This document shows positions 8,766-17,963 of a stretch of DNA of 64,000 nt, one piece after another. The stretch spans positions 124,001-188,000 of the forward strand of contig NZ_JAGGLI010000001.1 in assembly GCF_017874355.1 (NCBI RefSeq), read 5' to 3'. Position numbers and translations under genes: made by a program. The DNA is from Acetoanaerobium pronyense (GTDB lineage: Bacteria > Bacillota > Clostridia > Peptostreptococcales > Filifactoraceae). Below the pieces are notes generated by a model. That model had not been told where the DNA came from. It saw only the letters and a program-made list of their open reading frames with translations, and ran no database searches. Every line of letters begins with the position of its first letter. Positions within the stretch are counted from its first letter, which is position 1.

Positions 8766-10049
8766 ATGAAAAAAATCATAATTACATTTTTATTTATTAT
8801 GTTTCTTTTACAAGGAAATGCTTTTGCAGCAAATGAAACTATATATGTAATTTCCCTTGATTCAGAAGTTAATGCCGGGATGTTAAACTACTTAAAACAC
8901 GGAATAAACGATGCTGAAAATAATAATGCGGATCTAATACTAATTCAAATCGATACACTAGGAGGAAGGATAGACTCAGCGGAGGCAATAAGCAGAGAAA
9001 TTTTAGGAACTAGAGTAAGAACAGCTAGTTTTGTCAATACTAAAGCTGAATCTGCAGGAGTACTTCTTAGTATTTCAGCTGATGATTTTTATATGGCGCC
9101 AGCTTCTACAATAGGATCTGCTGAGCCTATACCAAACTCAGAAAAAACTCTTTCCTACTGGAGATCTCTTCTTGAGACTACGGCGGAAAGGACAGGCAGA
9201 GATCCTCAGCTTGTTGCTGCAATGGCTGATTCATCTATATCTATAGATGGAGTAGTGGATGAGGGAAGGCTACTTAACCTTACTACAAATAGAGCAATGG
9301 AATTAGAATTTATAGATGGGATTGCAAATAACAGGGCTGATGTATATGCGAGCTTAGGTTATGAAAATGTCAATGAAGTAATTGTATCAAAGAGGACATC
9401 CGATAATATAATTGGCTTTATATCTTCAGCAGTTGTAAGTCAAATCTTGCTAACAGCTGCATTTATAGGAATTGTTATAGAAGTAATAACCCCTGGACTT
9501 GGGATAGGAGGACTTATTGGAATCGTAGGCTTTGCTCTGTTTTTTGCGGGTTCTATATTATCTGGAAGTACTACCACATTTGCAGTTCTTATTTTTCTTT
9601 TAGGAATTGTACTTCTTACGATAGAAGTATTTATTCCAGGATTCGGGGTATTTGGAATAGGAGGAATTATTGCTATATTTGGAAGTATAGTAATGGCTTC
9701 AAGCTCTGCTGCTCAGGCGATATTAAGCATATCTATAGCCCTTGTAATCACTACAATTGTGATTGCTTTGATTATAAAGTATATTCCCAAGAGGAATCTT
9801 TCAAAAACTTTATTTTTAGACACTAATTTGGACAAGGAAGGGGGATTCGTATCATCAAAAGAGGTTATTGAACTTATAGGAAGAGAGGGGAAATCACTCA
9901 CTTATCTTAGACCATCTGGAAAAATTGAAATAGATGGGCAAATTTATGATGCTACAACTAATGGCATGTATATCTCAAAAGATACAAAAGTAATTGTATT
10001 AAATTCAGTAGGAAGTAGATTAATTGTAAAAGAAAAGGAAGGTGTATAG
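8766..10049 (+). CDS. nfeD: NfeD family membrane-anchored ClpP-class serine protease (long form)
   Basis: 427 residues from the ATG at 8766 with an AGAGGTGGG site; an upstream in-frame TTG lacks one. Residues 1-22 are a signal peptide. The ClpP/SppA-like protease domain spans roughly 25-200 (DTLGGRIDSAEAI, then KAESAGVLLSISAD, which supplies the catalytic region), followed by several membrane helices (about 220-340) and a C-terminal OB-fold NfeD domain with LIGREGKS. Long NfeD proteins are partnered with SPFH proteins, here FloA three bases downstream. The pair is linked to membrane microdomain organisation and quality control; the substrate is unknown. Confidence 0.9.
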   Translation: MKKIIITFLFIMFLLQGNAFAANETIYVISLDSEVNAGMLNYLKHGINDAENNNADLILIQIDTLGGRIDSAEAISREILGTRVRTASFVNTKAESAGVLLSISADDFYMAPASTIGSAEPIPNSEKTLSYWRSLLETTAERTGRDPQLVAAMADSSISIDGVVDEGRLLNLTTNRAMELEFIDGIANNRADVYASLGYENVNEVIVSKRTSDNIIGFISSAVVSQILLTAAFIGIVIEVITPGLGIGGLIGIVGFALFFAGSILSGSTTTFAVLIFLLGIVLLTIEVFIPGFGVFGIGGIIAIFGSIVMASSSAAQAILSISIALVITTIVIALIIKYIPKRNLSKTLFLDTNLDKEGGFVSSKEVIELIGREGKSLTYLRPSGKIEIDGQIYDATTNGMYISKDTKVIVLNSVGSRLIVKEKEGV

Positions 10050-10052
10050 TAT

Positions 10053-11063
10053 ATGGATACTGCAAATTTAATATCTATTGTTATTATATTTGTACTGATT
10101 ATATTCGCTCTATCTATGTTTTTAAGCTTTGTACCACTTGGACTTTGGCTTACGGCTCTTTTTTCAGGAGTAAAGGTCTCTATAATGACTCTTGTGGGTA
10201 TGAGATTTAGAAGGGTACAACCTATTAAAATAGTTAATCCTATGATTAAAGCAACAAAAGCAGGTCTTAAGCTTTCTATTGACAAACTTGAGGCTCACTA
10301 CCTTGCGGGTGGAGATGTGAACTCTGTGGTTGATGCACTGATTGCGGCTCAGAGGGCAAACATCAATCTTGAATTTGAACAGGCAGCAGCTATAGACCTT
10401 GCAGGTAGAGATGTACTTGAAGCTGTTCAGGTATCTGTAAATCCTAAGGTTATTGAGACCCCTATAATAGCTGCAGTTGCTAAAGATGGTATTGAGGTAA
10501 AGGTACGAGCAAGAGTTACAGTTAGAGCAAACATAGAAAGACTAGTAGGGGGAGCAGGAGAGGAAACTATAATAGCCAGAGTTGGAGAGGGTGTAGTAAC
10601 AACTGTTGGTAGCTCAGTAAACCATAAGGAAGTACTTGAAAATCCTGACAAAATATCTAAAACAGTTCTTGACAAAGGACTTGATTCTGGTACAGCCTTT
10701 GAAATATTATCTATAGATATAGCTGATATAGATATCGGAAGGAATATAGGAGCTCAACTTCAAACAGATCAAGCAGAAGCTGATAAGAAGATTGCACAGG
10801 CAAAAGCAGAAGAAAGAAGAGCTATGGCAATAGCACAAGAGCAAGAGATGAAGGCCAAAGTTGTGGAAATGAAAGCAAAAGTTGTGGAAGCTGAGGCAGA
10901 AGTACCAAGAGCTATTTCAGAAGCCTTTAAAAACGGACAGCTTGGAGTTATGGATTATTATAATATGAAAAATGTAATGGCAGATACGCAAATGAGAGAT
11001 TCTATAGCTACAGTTGAAGGAAAAGATAAATCAAGCTATGATACTGATAAAGCCAAAAGATAG
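10053..11063 (+). CDS. floA: Flotillin-like protein FloA (SPFH domain)
   Basis: 336 residues. An N-terminal membrane hairpin (residues 5-50) carries the conserved SFVPLGLW segment. The SPFH domain follows ([36 protein letters not shown]), then an Ala/Glu/Lys-rich coiled coil near 225-285 with repeated KAKVVE units. FloA scaffolds functional membrane microdomains in Firmicutes and is regularly next to nfeD, as here. The start ATG follows nfeD by three bases and uses a GGAAGGTG site inside the end of nfeD, suggesting translational coupling. Sequence and length match the family closely. Confidence 0.95.
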   Translation: MDTANLISIVIIFVLIIFALSMFLSFVPLGLWLTALFSGVKVSIMTLVGMRFRRVQPIKIVNPMIKATKAGLKLSIDKLEAHYLAGGDVNSVVDALIAAQRANINLEFEQAAAIDLAGRDVLEAVQVSVNPKVIETPIIAAVAKDGIEVKVRARVTVRANIERLVGGAGEETIIARVGEGVVTTVGSSVNHKEVLENPDKISKTVLDKGLDSGTAFEILSIDIADIDIGRNIGAQLQTDQAEADKKIAQAKAEERRAMAIAQEQEMKAKVVEMKAKVVEAEAEVPRAISEAFKNGQLGVMDYYNMKNVMADTQMRDSIATVEGKDKSSYDTDKAKR

Positions 11064-11080
11064 TCTTAAGGGGTGAATAA

Positions 11081-11617
11081 ATGGATAATATTATAGGTAT
11101 TATCATCTTTTTAATTATTTCATCTATTGTATCTGGAGGGAAGAACAAGAAAAAACCGAAAAGAACTGAAAGACCATCTGAAATCAAGACATTTATGGAA
11201 GATGTCAAGGAGTCTATCCAAATTGGAATGGACAATCGCAAAACGGGTTCCCAGACATCAAAAGATGAAGGCATTAAATCAAATGAGTTAAAACAAAAAT
11301 ACAAAACAAAAATAGAAAATAAAAAGAATATAAAAAGTAGAAATATCCAGAAAAATCAAAGAGATGAAATGTATAAAGAATCAAATACTTTAACTCAAAA
11401 TAAAAGCATATCTCAGAACAATGATGTATATGCTAGGGAAAATAAAAATATTCATGAAAATATTTATAGCACTAATGAGAAAGATATTAATAGAATATCC
11501 ACTTATTCAAGGGAAAGTAAATCTGAAAAAGAAAAGTTTTTCTCTGATAAAGATGACCTGCGAAGGGCTATTATACTAAAAGAAATTTTGGACAAACCTC
11601 TTAGTCTTAGAAAATAG
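11081..11617 (+). CDS. Small basic membrane-anchored protein of unknown function
   Basis: 178 residues, not recognised. Residues 2-18 form one hydrophobic segment (IIGIIIFLIISSIVSGG), followed by a Lys/Asn-rich, low-complexity cytoplasmic tail with little predicted fold; the last 25 residues (DLRRAIILKEILDKPLSLRK) look helical. It starts 18 bases after floA with an AAGGGGTG site and ends 21 bases before the next gene, so it is part of the nfeD-floA operon. A role as a microdomain-associated protein is suggested only by position. A C-terminal helix preceded by a disordered linker recalls small membrane tethers, but no homology is claimed. Confidence 0.75.
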   Translation: MDNIIGIIIFLIISSIVSGGKNKKKPKRTERPSEIKTFMEDVKESIQIGMDNRKTGSQTSKDEGIKSNELKQKYKTKIENKKNIKSRNIQKNQRDEMYKESNTLTQNKSISQNNDVYARENKNIHENIYSTNEKDINRISTYSRESKSEKEKFFSDKDDLRRAIILKEILDKPLSLRK

Positions 11618-11637
11618 AAAATTGAAAGGGTGAAGAA

Positions 11638-12354
11638 ATGATAGAAATAACATATCTCTTTCATAGCGGCTTTTATGTAGAGTTAGAAAAAAGCATACTA
11701 ATATTTGATTATTTTAGGGACAACTGCAAAAAAAACAGATATAAAGACTGCGGACAGATTAAAAAAGAGGATCTACCTGACAACAAAAATATTTATATAT
11801 TTGTCTCACATGGCCATTATGATCATTATGATAAAGAGATATTTACATTCAATAAAGAAAATATAAGTTATATATTTTCAAATGATATAAAGCCGCTAGA
11901 TAATTTTCAAAATATAACTTATTTAGGAAACGATGAAGAGGTAAATATAAAAGATATAAATATAAAGACATTTGGCTCAACTGACGAAGGTATATCTTTT
12001 CTTGTGAATGTAGAGAATTTTAATATTTTTCATGCAGGAGACCTCAATTGGTGGCATTGGGAAGGCGAAAATGATAAAGAAAAACAAGAAGCTAAAAATA
12101 ATTATTTTAAAGAGGTATCAAAACTTAAAGGTAAGGTTATAGATTTTGCATTTTTTCCAGTAGATCCTAGACTAGAAGATGCATATTATTACGGAGGAGA
12201 ATATTTTATTAGAGAAGTTTCTCCGAAGGTATTTATTCCTATGCATTTTCAGGATGTTTATGAAATAACAGAAAGATTTGCTGAAAAAATGAAGGACTCG
12301 AAATCAGAAATACTGAAAATTAGCACACGAGGAGAATCTCTTTATAGAAAATAA
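11638..12354 (+). CDS. Metallo-beta-lactamase-fold metal-dependent hydrolase (UlaG-like)
   Basis: 238 residues. The metal-binding HGHYDHYD sits near residues 60-67, HAGDLNWW supplies the next ligands, and PMHFQD near the C-terminus supplies the last, so all the expected metal ligands are present. The overall layout resembles the L-ascorbate-6-phosphate lactonase branch of the superfamily, but no ascorbate genes are near. The ATG has a GGGTGAAG site. It is the last gene of the nfeD-floA operon and runs into a bidirectional terminator. Substrate unknown. Confidence 0.85.
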   Translation: MIEITYLFHSGFYVELEKSILIFDYFRDNCKKNRYKDCGQIKKEDLPDNKNIYIFVSHGHYDHYDKEIFTFNKENISYIFSNDIKPLDNFQNITYLGNDEEVNIKDINIKTFGSTDEGISFLVNVENFNIFHAGDLNWWHWEGENDKEKQEAKNNYFKEVSKLKGKVIDFAFFPVDPRLEDAYYYGGEYFIREVSPKVFIPMHFQDVYEITERFAEKMKDSKSEILKISTRGESLYRK

Positions 12355-12385
12355 GGTTATAACTATTCATGAAAATATACAATAA

Positions 12386-12410
12386 AAAAAGAGGGGATTC
12401 CCCTCTTTTT
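12386..12410. terminator. Bidirectional terminator between the metallohydrolase and S1-domain genes
   Basis: AAAAAGAGGGG pairs perfectly with its complement around an ATT loop, with A and T tracts on either side, so it works in both directions for these convergent genes. Its right end overlaps the S1 gene stop. Confidence 0.9.
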
Positions 12411-12840
12411 ATCTTTTTAGACGTCTATTTATATCTGCCTGTCTGTCATTTGATTGTTTAGTCCAATCCTTAAGCATATCTTCAAGTGTGCCAGATTTTT
12501 CTGGTTCTTTTTTAAATGATTTATCTCTGTCAGATGAGTTTGGTCGTTCAAATGATTTTTCTTTAAAAGGTCTTTGCTCTCTCTCAACCTTAGGCTTAGG
12601 ATTTGCATCTTTAATTGAAAGTGAAATTTTTCCAGTTTCCGCTTCGATAGAAAGTATTTTTACCTTTACAGTATCACCTTCCTTAAGGGCGTCACCAACC
12701 TCTTTTATGTAGTCGTGGGATATTTGAGATATGTGAACTAAACCCCTTTTGTTTTCACCAAGGGATATAAAAGCCCCAAAAGGTTTAATTTGAATAACTT
12801 TTCCCTCTACTATCATACCTACTTCTAAAATATTTGACAT
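12409..12840 (-). CDS. S1 RNA-binding domain protein (general stress protein 13 / YugI type)
   Basis: 143 residues from the ATG at 12840, with AGGAG seven bases upstream; the GTG two codons earlier has no room for a site. Residues 3-72 are a single S1 OB-fold domain (GMIVEGKVIQIKPFGAFISL, GLVHISQIS). The remainder is a charged, flexible tail rich in Lys, Glu and Ser. Small S1 proteins of this type bind RNA or ribosomes in Firmicutes; the exact target here is unknown. It is transcribed alone on the minus strand. Confidence 0.85.
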   Translation of the reverse strand: MSNILEVGMIVEGKVIQIKPFGAFISLGENKRGLVHISQISHDYIKEVGDALKEGDTVKVKILSIEAETGKISLSIKDANPKPKVEREQRPFKEKSFERPNSSDRDKSFKKEPEKSGTLEDMLKDWTKQSNDRQADINRRLKR

Positions 12841-12911
12841 AAACACACTCCTATAATTAATGATATCGTAATTATAGCATAAAATAAAATTAAAAAATAG
12901 ATATAAAAATG

Positions 12912-12936
12912 AAAGGCAGGCCAGTGGCCTACCTTT
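12912..12936 (-). terminator. Terminator of the superoxide reductase gene
   Basis: An inverted repeat (AAAGG.AGGCCA and complement) begins right at the stop of the minus-strand gene and is followed on that strand by CATTTTT. Confidence 0.7.
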
Positions 12937-13311
12937 TTATATTACTTTAATGTCTTGGGAATTTTCCCAAAGTCCGTGAATATTACAGTAGCTAAGGGCT
13001 ATAAGCTTTCCTGAGCTAGGAAGTTTAACACTTGTAGTAACTACAGGTTCTGTAAACATATCTGCTTCACCATGAGCCATAAAATGATAAGTTCCAAGCT
13101 CTACAGGAAACTTAGCTCCTTCTGCTAAGTAATATAGTTTAAACCATGATATGTGATGCTCAAGAGTGTTTGGATGAGCTATAGAGTCTCCAATAGATAG
13201 TTTGATATTAATTAATTCATTTGCCTGTACTGATTCAGGAGCGTGTATTACTGGAACGTGCTTTTCGCCTTTCCAATCTCCAGTTTGTAGATAATTTCCT
13301 AAAATTGACAT
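12937..13311 (-). CDS. Superoxide reductase, class II (neelaredoxin type)
   Basis: 124 residues. The enzyme reduces superoxide to peroxide without making oxygen, which suits an anaerobe. The iron-site ligands are visible: His in GEKHVPVI, two His in HPNTLEHH, and the Cys-x2-His pair in SYCNIHGLW; the Glu of GEKH matches the sixth-ligand residue. There is no N-terminal desulforedoxin domain, so this is the single-iron form. The ATG has a strong TAGGAGGTC site. Product peroxide would need separate removal; no rubrerythrin lies in the window. Confidence 0.92.
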   Translation of the reverse strand: MSILGNYLQTGDWKGEKHVPVIHAPESVQANELINIKLSIGDSIAHPNTLEHHISWFKLYYLAEGAKFPVELGTYHFMAHGEADMFTEPVVTTSVKLPSSGKLIALSYCNIHGLWENSQDIKVI

Positions 13312-13412
13312 ATTTTGACCTCCTAAAATTATATATATATTGTTATTTCCTTAATTATTTTACCCTATAGTACTCTATTTAAAACAAATAAGTTCTCTCT
13401 AAAAAGCAAGGT

Positions 13413-13441
13413 AGTTAATTTAAAGGTAAAAGTGGTATAAT
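13413..13441 (+). promoter_or_regulatory. Probable extended -10 promoter of the phoH-era operon
   Basis: TGGTATAAT at 13433-13441 is a full extended -10 element; the -35 (AGTTAA at 13413-13418) is weak. The start would leave a leader of about 30 bases before the TTG of phoH. Confidence 0.55.
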
Positions 13442-13478
13442 TATAGAAAAGAATTTATAATTTAAGGAGGATTCTAGT

Positions 13479-14492
13479 TTGCTAGAACAGAGAAAATTAG
13501 AAATTATGGATGAAAATTTCCAAAGAGAACTCTTTGGGAATTTTGATAAAAATATTAAATTAATAGAAGAAGAATTTGGCATACACATAGTACTTAGAGA
13601 TGGAAATGTGGTATTAATAGGAGATATATCCCAAGTAGAAAGAGCAGAAAAATTAATGAAAGATCTTCTTTCTCTTGTAAAAAAAGGAGAAAGCCTTGAC
13701 CCTCAGACAATTAGCTATTCAATTGATTTGGTTTCTCAAAAATCAGATTCAAAGCTTTCTGATATTGCAGATGATATAGTTGTAATTTCTGCAAAGGGTA
13801 ATCCAATAAAGCCAAAGACAATAGGGCAAAATTCTTATATAGAAAATATAAGGAAAAATGACATTACAATATGCACAGGGCCAGCAGGGACAGGAAAGAC
13901 ATATCTCGCAGTGGCAATGGCTGTGAAGGCATTTAAAAGAGAGGAAATATCAAGAATCATCCTTACGAGGCCTGCTGTTGAGGCTGGAGAAAGTCTGGGG
14001 TTTCTTCCAGGGGATTTAAAAGATAAGGTGGACCCATATCTTAGACCACTTTATGATGCACTATTTGATATCATGGGACCTGAAAAGTTCTCTAAATATA
14101 TGGAAAAAGGTATGATAGAGGTAGCACCCCTTGCTTTTATGAGAGGAAGGACTCTTGATAACTCATTTATTATATTAGATGAGGCCCAAAATACTACTAA
14201 AGAGCAGATGAAAATGTTTCTTACAAGATTAGGATTTGGATCAAAGGCTGTCGTTACTGGAGATGTAACTCAAATAGACCTTCCAGGGAACAAATATAGT
14301 GGTCTTTTACATGCTACTGAAGTTCTAAAAGAAATAAAAGGAATAGGAATTAATAATCTCTCAGAAAAAGATGTAGTAAGACATGAGCTAGTACAAAGAA
14401 TTATAAAAGCATATGAAAAGCATGAAAAGAAGGATGCATTAAAAAAAGAGTCATTAAAAGAAAAAGGAAATAATTTTAAAAAGAAGTTTTAA
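13479..14492 (+). CDS. phoH: PhoH family P-loop ATPase
   Basis: 337 residues from a TTG start, supported by AAGGAGG eight bases upstream. An N-terminal KH-like region (about 30-90) precedes the PhoH ATPase domain with Walker A GPAGTGKT near 133-140, SRIILTRPAVEAGE, and the Walker B segment FIILDEAQNT. PhoH ATPases of this type lie next to ybeY in most Firmicutes and are thought to act in RNA metabolism. Here the gene opens an operon running through recO. The C-terminal 25 residues are Lys-rich. Confidence 0.93.
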   Translation: MLEQRKLEIMDENFQRELFGNFDKNIKLIEEEFGIHIVLRDGNVVLIGDISQVERAEKLMKDLLSLVKKGESLDPQTISYSIDLVSQKSDSKLSDIADDIVVISAKGNPIKPKTIGQNSYIENIRKNDITICTGPAGTGKTYLAVAMAVKAFKREEISRIILTRPAVEAGESLGFLPGDLKDKVDPYLRPLYDALFDIMGPEKFSKYMEKGMIEVAPLAFMRGRTLDNSFIILDEAQNTTKEQMKMFLTRLGFGSKAVVTGDVTQIDLPGNKYSGLLHATEVLKEIKGIGINNLSEKDVVRHELVQRIIKAYEKHEKKDALKKESLKEKGNNFKKKF

Positions 14493-14523
14493 AAGTATAT
14501 TTAAAATGAAAAGAGGATGGCTT

Positions 14524-14997
14524 ATGAACCTTATAATGGAGGATCTTCAAGATAGGTTTTCCCTTGATGATATAACGCTAGATACACTAGAAAAAGTAAT
14601 TCAACATTCCTTAGAAGAAGAGGAAATTAATTATGAAGTAGAAGTCTCCTTAACCCTTGTAGATAACCTAGAAATTAAAGAACTAAATAATAAATTTAGA
14701 GGAATGGATAAATCCACAGATGTGCTTTCTTTTCCCATGTACGAAAAGCATGAGCTAAAGGAGATGAAAACTAAAAATAATATAGGGGAAATTTTAATTG
14801 GAGATATCGTCCTTTCCCTTGAAAAAGCTTCGGAGCAAGCAGAAGAATATGGACACTCCTTTGAAAGAGAGATTTCATTTCTAATTTGTCACTCTATGTT
14901 TCACCTCTTAGGATATGACCATGATACTGAAGAAAATGAAAAAGTCATGAGAATCAAGGAAGAAAAAGTTCTTAAAGGGTTAGGGATAGTAAGATGA
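14524..14997 (+). CDS. ybeY: Endoribonuclease YbeY
   Basis: 157 residues from the ATG at 14524, with AGAGGA seven bases before it; an in-frame ATG at 14506 has no site. The zinc motif is CHSMFHLLGYDHD near the C-terminus, matching HxxxHxxxxxH, and NKFRGMDKSTDVLSFPM is the family's other conserved block. YbeY acts in 16S rRNA 3'-end maturation and ribosome quality control. The stop overlaps the next ATG by four bases (ATGA). Confidence 0.94.
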   Translation: MNLIMEDLQDRFSLDDITLDTLEKVIQHSLEEEEINYEVEVSLTLVDNLEIKELNNKFRGMDKSTDVLSFPMYEKHELKEMKTKNNIGEILIGDIVLSLEKASEQAEEYGHSFEREISFLICHSMFHLLGYDHDTEENEKVMRIKEEKVLKGLGIVR

Positions 14998-15728
14998 GAA
15001 TTTTGGGAGATAAAAATAAAAGGCAAACAAAAGAGACTAGCCTTATAAAATCTTTTAATTATGCAATAGATGGTATTATATATACCCTAAAATCCCAAAG
15101 GAATATGAAACTCCATTACTTCGTTGCCCTTGGGGTACTCTTTTTAAGTTTATTTATGAACCTGAGTCGTATTGAATTGATAGCTATTTTTTTTACAATA
15201 TCTCTTGTAGTTATAGCTGAACTTTTTAATACCGCTATTGAAAAAACTGTAGATTTGATTACCACTGAATACAGCCCACTTGCAAAAATAGCAAAGGATG
15301 TATCAGCAGGAGCGGTTTTGATATCAGCCATTAACTCTATTTTAGTGGCCTATCTTATTTTTTTTGATAGATTGAACCCAGCCACAATGCATATTTTAAT
15401 GAAGATAAGAAATCAGGATATACACATTGTTATAATAGGAATAATAGTTACTCTTACTCTTGTGATAGGAGGAAAGACTTTTTCTACAAAAGGAAGCCAT
15501 GTTCAAGGGGGAATCATAAGCGGGCATTCAGCTCTTTCTTTCGCCCTTGCAACCTCCATCACTTTTATTTCTGAAAACCCCCTTATTTCAACTCTAGCTT
15601 TTTTTATAGCTCTTTTAGTGGCACAAAGCAGAATAGAAGGAAGAATACATACAAAAAGAGAGGTATTTTATGGAGGTATTTTGGGTATACTAGTAATGAT
15701 CTTATTATTTAGAGTATTTTTCAGATAA
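14994..15728 (+). CDS. Fused undecaprenol/diacylglycerol kinase and PAP2 phosphatase
   Basis: 244 residues with two membrane domains. Residues 15-122 are a DgkA-type lipid kinase (SFNYAIDGI, and the signature ELFNTAIEKTVDL with DVSAGAVL). Residues 140-240 have PAP2-like membrane helices with SGHSALSFALATS and a C-terminal HTKREVFYGG carrying the catalytic His positions. One chain could thus phosphorylate undecaprenol and dephosphorylate a lipid (pyro)phosphate, tuning carrier lipid for wall synthesis; this pairing is inference. It overlaps ybeY by four bases. Similar fusions occur in other Clostridia. Confidence 0.85.
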   Translation: MRILGDKNKRQTKETSLIKSFNYAIDGIIYTLKSQRNMKLHYFVALGVLFLSLFMNLSRIELIAIFFTISLVVIAELFNTAIEKTVDLITTEYSPLAKIAKDVSAGAVLISAINSILVAYLIFFDRLNPATMHILMKIRNQDIHIVIIGIIVTLTLVIGGKTFSTKGSHVQGGIISGHSALSFALATSITFISENPLISTLAFFIALLVAQSRIEGRIHTKREVFYGGILGILVMILLFRVFFR

Positions 15729-15747
15729 AAAAATAGGAGATGTATAT

Positions 15748-16140
15748 ATGGAAAACAAAGAACTTTTAAAGATGGCAGAAAAAGCAAGAGAGAATGCTTA
15801 TGTTCCGTATTCAAAATTTCGTGTGGGTGCAGCTCTTTTGGGAAAGTCAGGCAAGGTTTACCTTGGTTGCAACGTCGAGATAGCTTCTTTTGGAGCGACA
15901 AATTGTGCAGAAAGGACAGCTGTTTTCAAAGCGGTATCAGAAGGTGAACAGGAATTTGAAAAAATTGCAATTGCATCATCAAATGATGAAGAAACTTTTC
16001 CATGCGGGATTTGCAGGCAAGTACTTGTAGAGTTTGGAAAGGATTTAAAGATTATACTTGGAAACACAGAAAAAAATATTATAAAAGAATATACTCTAAA
16101 TGAGCTTCTTCCCCATTCATTTACAAAAGAAGATATGTAG
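15748..16140 (+). CDS. cdd: Cytidine deaminase
   Basis: 130 residues, the usual size of the homotetrameric enzyme that converts cytidine to uridine in pyrimidine salvage. The zinc-binding and catalytic motif is CAERTAVFKA, and the second pair of zinc cysteines is PCGICRQV; YVPYSKFRVGAAL is the substrate-binding start. The ATG has a TAGGAGATG site. It lies between dgkA and era, its common place in Firmicutes. Confidence 0.95.
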   Translation: MENKELLKMAEKARENAYVPYSKFRVGAALLGKSGKVYLGCNVEIASFGATNCAERTAVFKAVSEGEQEFEKIAIASSNDEETFPCGICRQVLVEFGKDLKIILGNTEKNIIKEYTLNELLPHSFTKEDM

Positions 16141-16161
16141 GAAGATTAATAGAAAGGTAAA

Positions 16162-17091
16162 ATGATAAATATGAATAATAAAACAAAAAATGATGTAAAG
16201 TTCAAATCTGGATTTGTAAGTATTGTAGGAAGACCCAATGTAGGAAAATCAACTCTTATGAATACCTTAATCGGAGAAAAAATAGCCATAATGAGTGACA
16301 AGCCCCAAACTACAAGAAACCAAATAAGAGCGATATATAATTCTGATGATCTTCAGATTGTATTTATGGATACTCCAGGTATTCAAAAACCCAAGAATAA
16401 ATTAGGCTCATATATGATGAAGGCATCATCTTCTTCAATGAAGGATACGGATATAATCTTATTTGTAGTGGATGAATCTAAAAGAATAGGGGTCACTGAT
16501 AAAGAAATAATCGAGAACTTAAAAAATAATACTTCTAAAAAAATTCTTGTTATAAATAAAATCGATAAAATAAACAAAGAAGAGCTTATGGATTTAATTA
16601 ATATGTACTCTGAAATAGGTATATTTGATGAAATAGTTCCTGTTTCAGCTATAAAAGGTGAAAACAGCAACACACTAATAAAAGTACTTTCTAAGTATTT
16701 AGAGGAAGGCCCACAGTATTTTCCAAAAGATATGATAACTGATCAACCAGAAAAAGTTTTAGTTTCTGAAATAATAAGAGAAAAAATTCTTATGTACACA
16801 GATCAAGAAATTCCCCATGGGATAGCAGTGGAAATAGAGCAGATGAAAAAAAGAAAAGATAAGGATATTATTGACGTATCTGCCCTGATATATTGCGAAA
16901 GGGAAGCTCATAAAAAAATAATTATTGGTCATCAGGGAAGAAAGATTAAAGGTATAGGGAAGTCCGCCAGAGAAGAGCTAGAGTTTATATTTGGAAACAA
17001 GGTATTTTTAGAGCTTTGGGTTAAGGCAAAACCAAATTGGAGAGATAAGGAAAATTTCATAAGAACTATGGGATTTGATGATAATAAGTAG
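16162..17091 (+). CDS. era: GTPase Era
   Basis: 309 residues. The GTPase domain has G1 GRPNVGKST, G3 DTPG and G4 NKID, and a C-terminal KH domain (HKKIIIGHQGRKIKGIGKSAR) binds the 3' end of 16S rRNA during small-subunit assembly. The ATG at 16162 has AAAGG close upstream; an ATG three codons later is a possible alternative. It is followed after 7 bases by recO. Confidence 0.96.
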   Translation: MINMNNKTKNDVKFKSGFVSIVGRPNVGKSTLMNTLIGEKIAIMSDKPQTTRNQIRAIYNSDDLQIVFMDTPGIQKPKNKLGSYMMKASSSSMKDTDIILFVVDESKRIGVTDKEIIENLKNNTSKKILVINKIDKINKEELMDLINMYSEIGIFDEIVPVSAIKGENSNTLIKVLSKYLEEGPQYFPKDMITDQPEKVLVSEIIREKILMYTDQEIPHGIAVEIEQMKKRKDKDIIDVSALIYCEREAHKKIIIGHQGRKIKGIGKSAREELEFIFGNKVFLELWVKAKPNWRDKENFIRTMGFDDNK

Positions 17092-17098
17092 GTAGATT

Positions 17099-17833
17099 AT
17101 GTATATAGAAACAGAAGGAATTGTAATTAAAGCAGTAAAATATTCAGAGTCTGATCTTATACTCACTATACTGAGCAGAAAATTCGGAAAAATAGGAGTG
17201 TATGCAAAGGGAGCTAGGAGAGTTAAGAGTCCCATGATGTCTTCTACTCAGCCATTTGCACTTTCCATGTTTTCATTGACACCTACGTCAGGGTCATTTA
17301 GGCTTCAAAGAGCGGATTTAATAAAAAATTACTATAGATTATCTTCAGTTTTAGACAAATATTATTACGGATCATACTTTATGGAGTTTTGCGAGAAAGT
17401 TCTGATGGAGAATCAGACAAATATAAGATTGTTTGATCTTTTAAAAGAAGGGTTGGACATTTTAGAATATACTGCAAACTACAGACTCTTAAGGATTATT
17501 TTTGAACTGAAATCCCTTGAGTATGTAGGATTAAAACCAGAAGTTTTAAAGTGCTCAAACTGTGGTATCATAGATTTAAGGGCATCAACGATGTTTAGTG
17601 TATCTGAAGGAGGACTTGTATGCTTAGACTGCTCAAGTCAACTTAAAAGCCTTATAAAACTTGATCCATCTACAGTAAGACTTATAAAATACATTTATGA
17701 AAATGATATAACAAAGTCTTCTGAGGCTAAGGTTTCAGATATATTAATCGCTGAAGCAAGAAATCTAATTGATTTTTATTTTAAGGAACATCTTGGGGTT
17801 TTGCATCTCAAATCGCTTGAGTTTTTAATTTGA
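17099..17833 (+). CDS. recO: DNA repair protein RecO
   Basis: 244 residues. The N-terminal OB fold (ETEGIVIKAVKYSESD, YAKGARRVKSP) and a C-terminal helical domain with a zinc finger (CSNCG near 155-159 and CLDC near 178-181) identify RecO, which loads RecA on SSB-coated DNA with RecR. It ends the phoH operon; a weak inverted repeat (AATCTCAA, 17872-17924) follows. Confidence 0.94.
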   Translation: MYIETEGIVIKAVKYSESDLILTILSRKFGKIGVYAKGARRVKSPMMSSTQPFALSMFSLTPTSGSFRLQRADLIKNYYRLSSVLDKYYYGSYFMEFCEKVLMENQTNIRLFDLLKEGLDILEYTANYRLLRIIFELKSLEYVGLKPEVLKCSNCGIIDLRASTMFSVSEGGLVCLDCSSQLKSLIKLDPSTVRLIKYIYENDITKSSEAKVSDILIAEARNLIDFYFKEHLGVLHLKSLEFLI

Positions 17834-17963
17834 TTATTAATTAGATTGGGATTTAATTTACTAATGGCTTGAATCTCAAGGTAAGAAATTTCAAAGAATC
17901 TATATCTATAGAAAATTTGAGATTTTTAACTAAGGGATAAATATTTTTGGGGAGGTATATATT

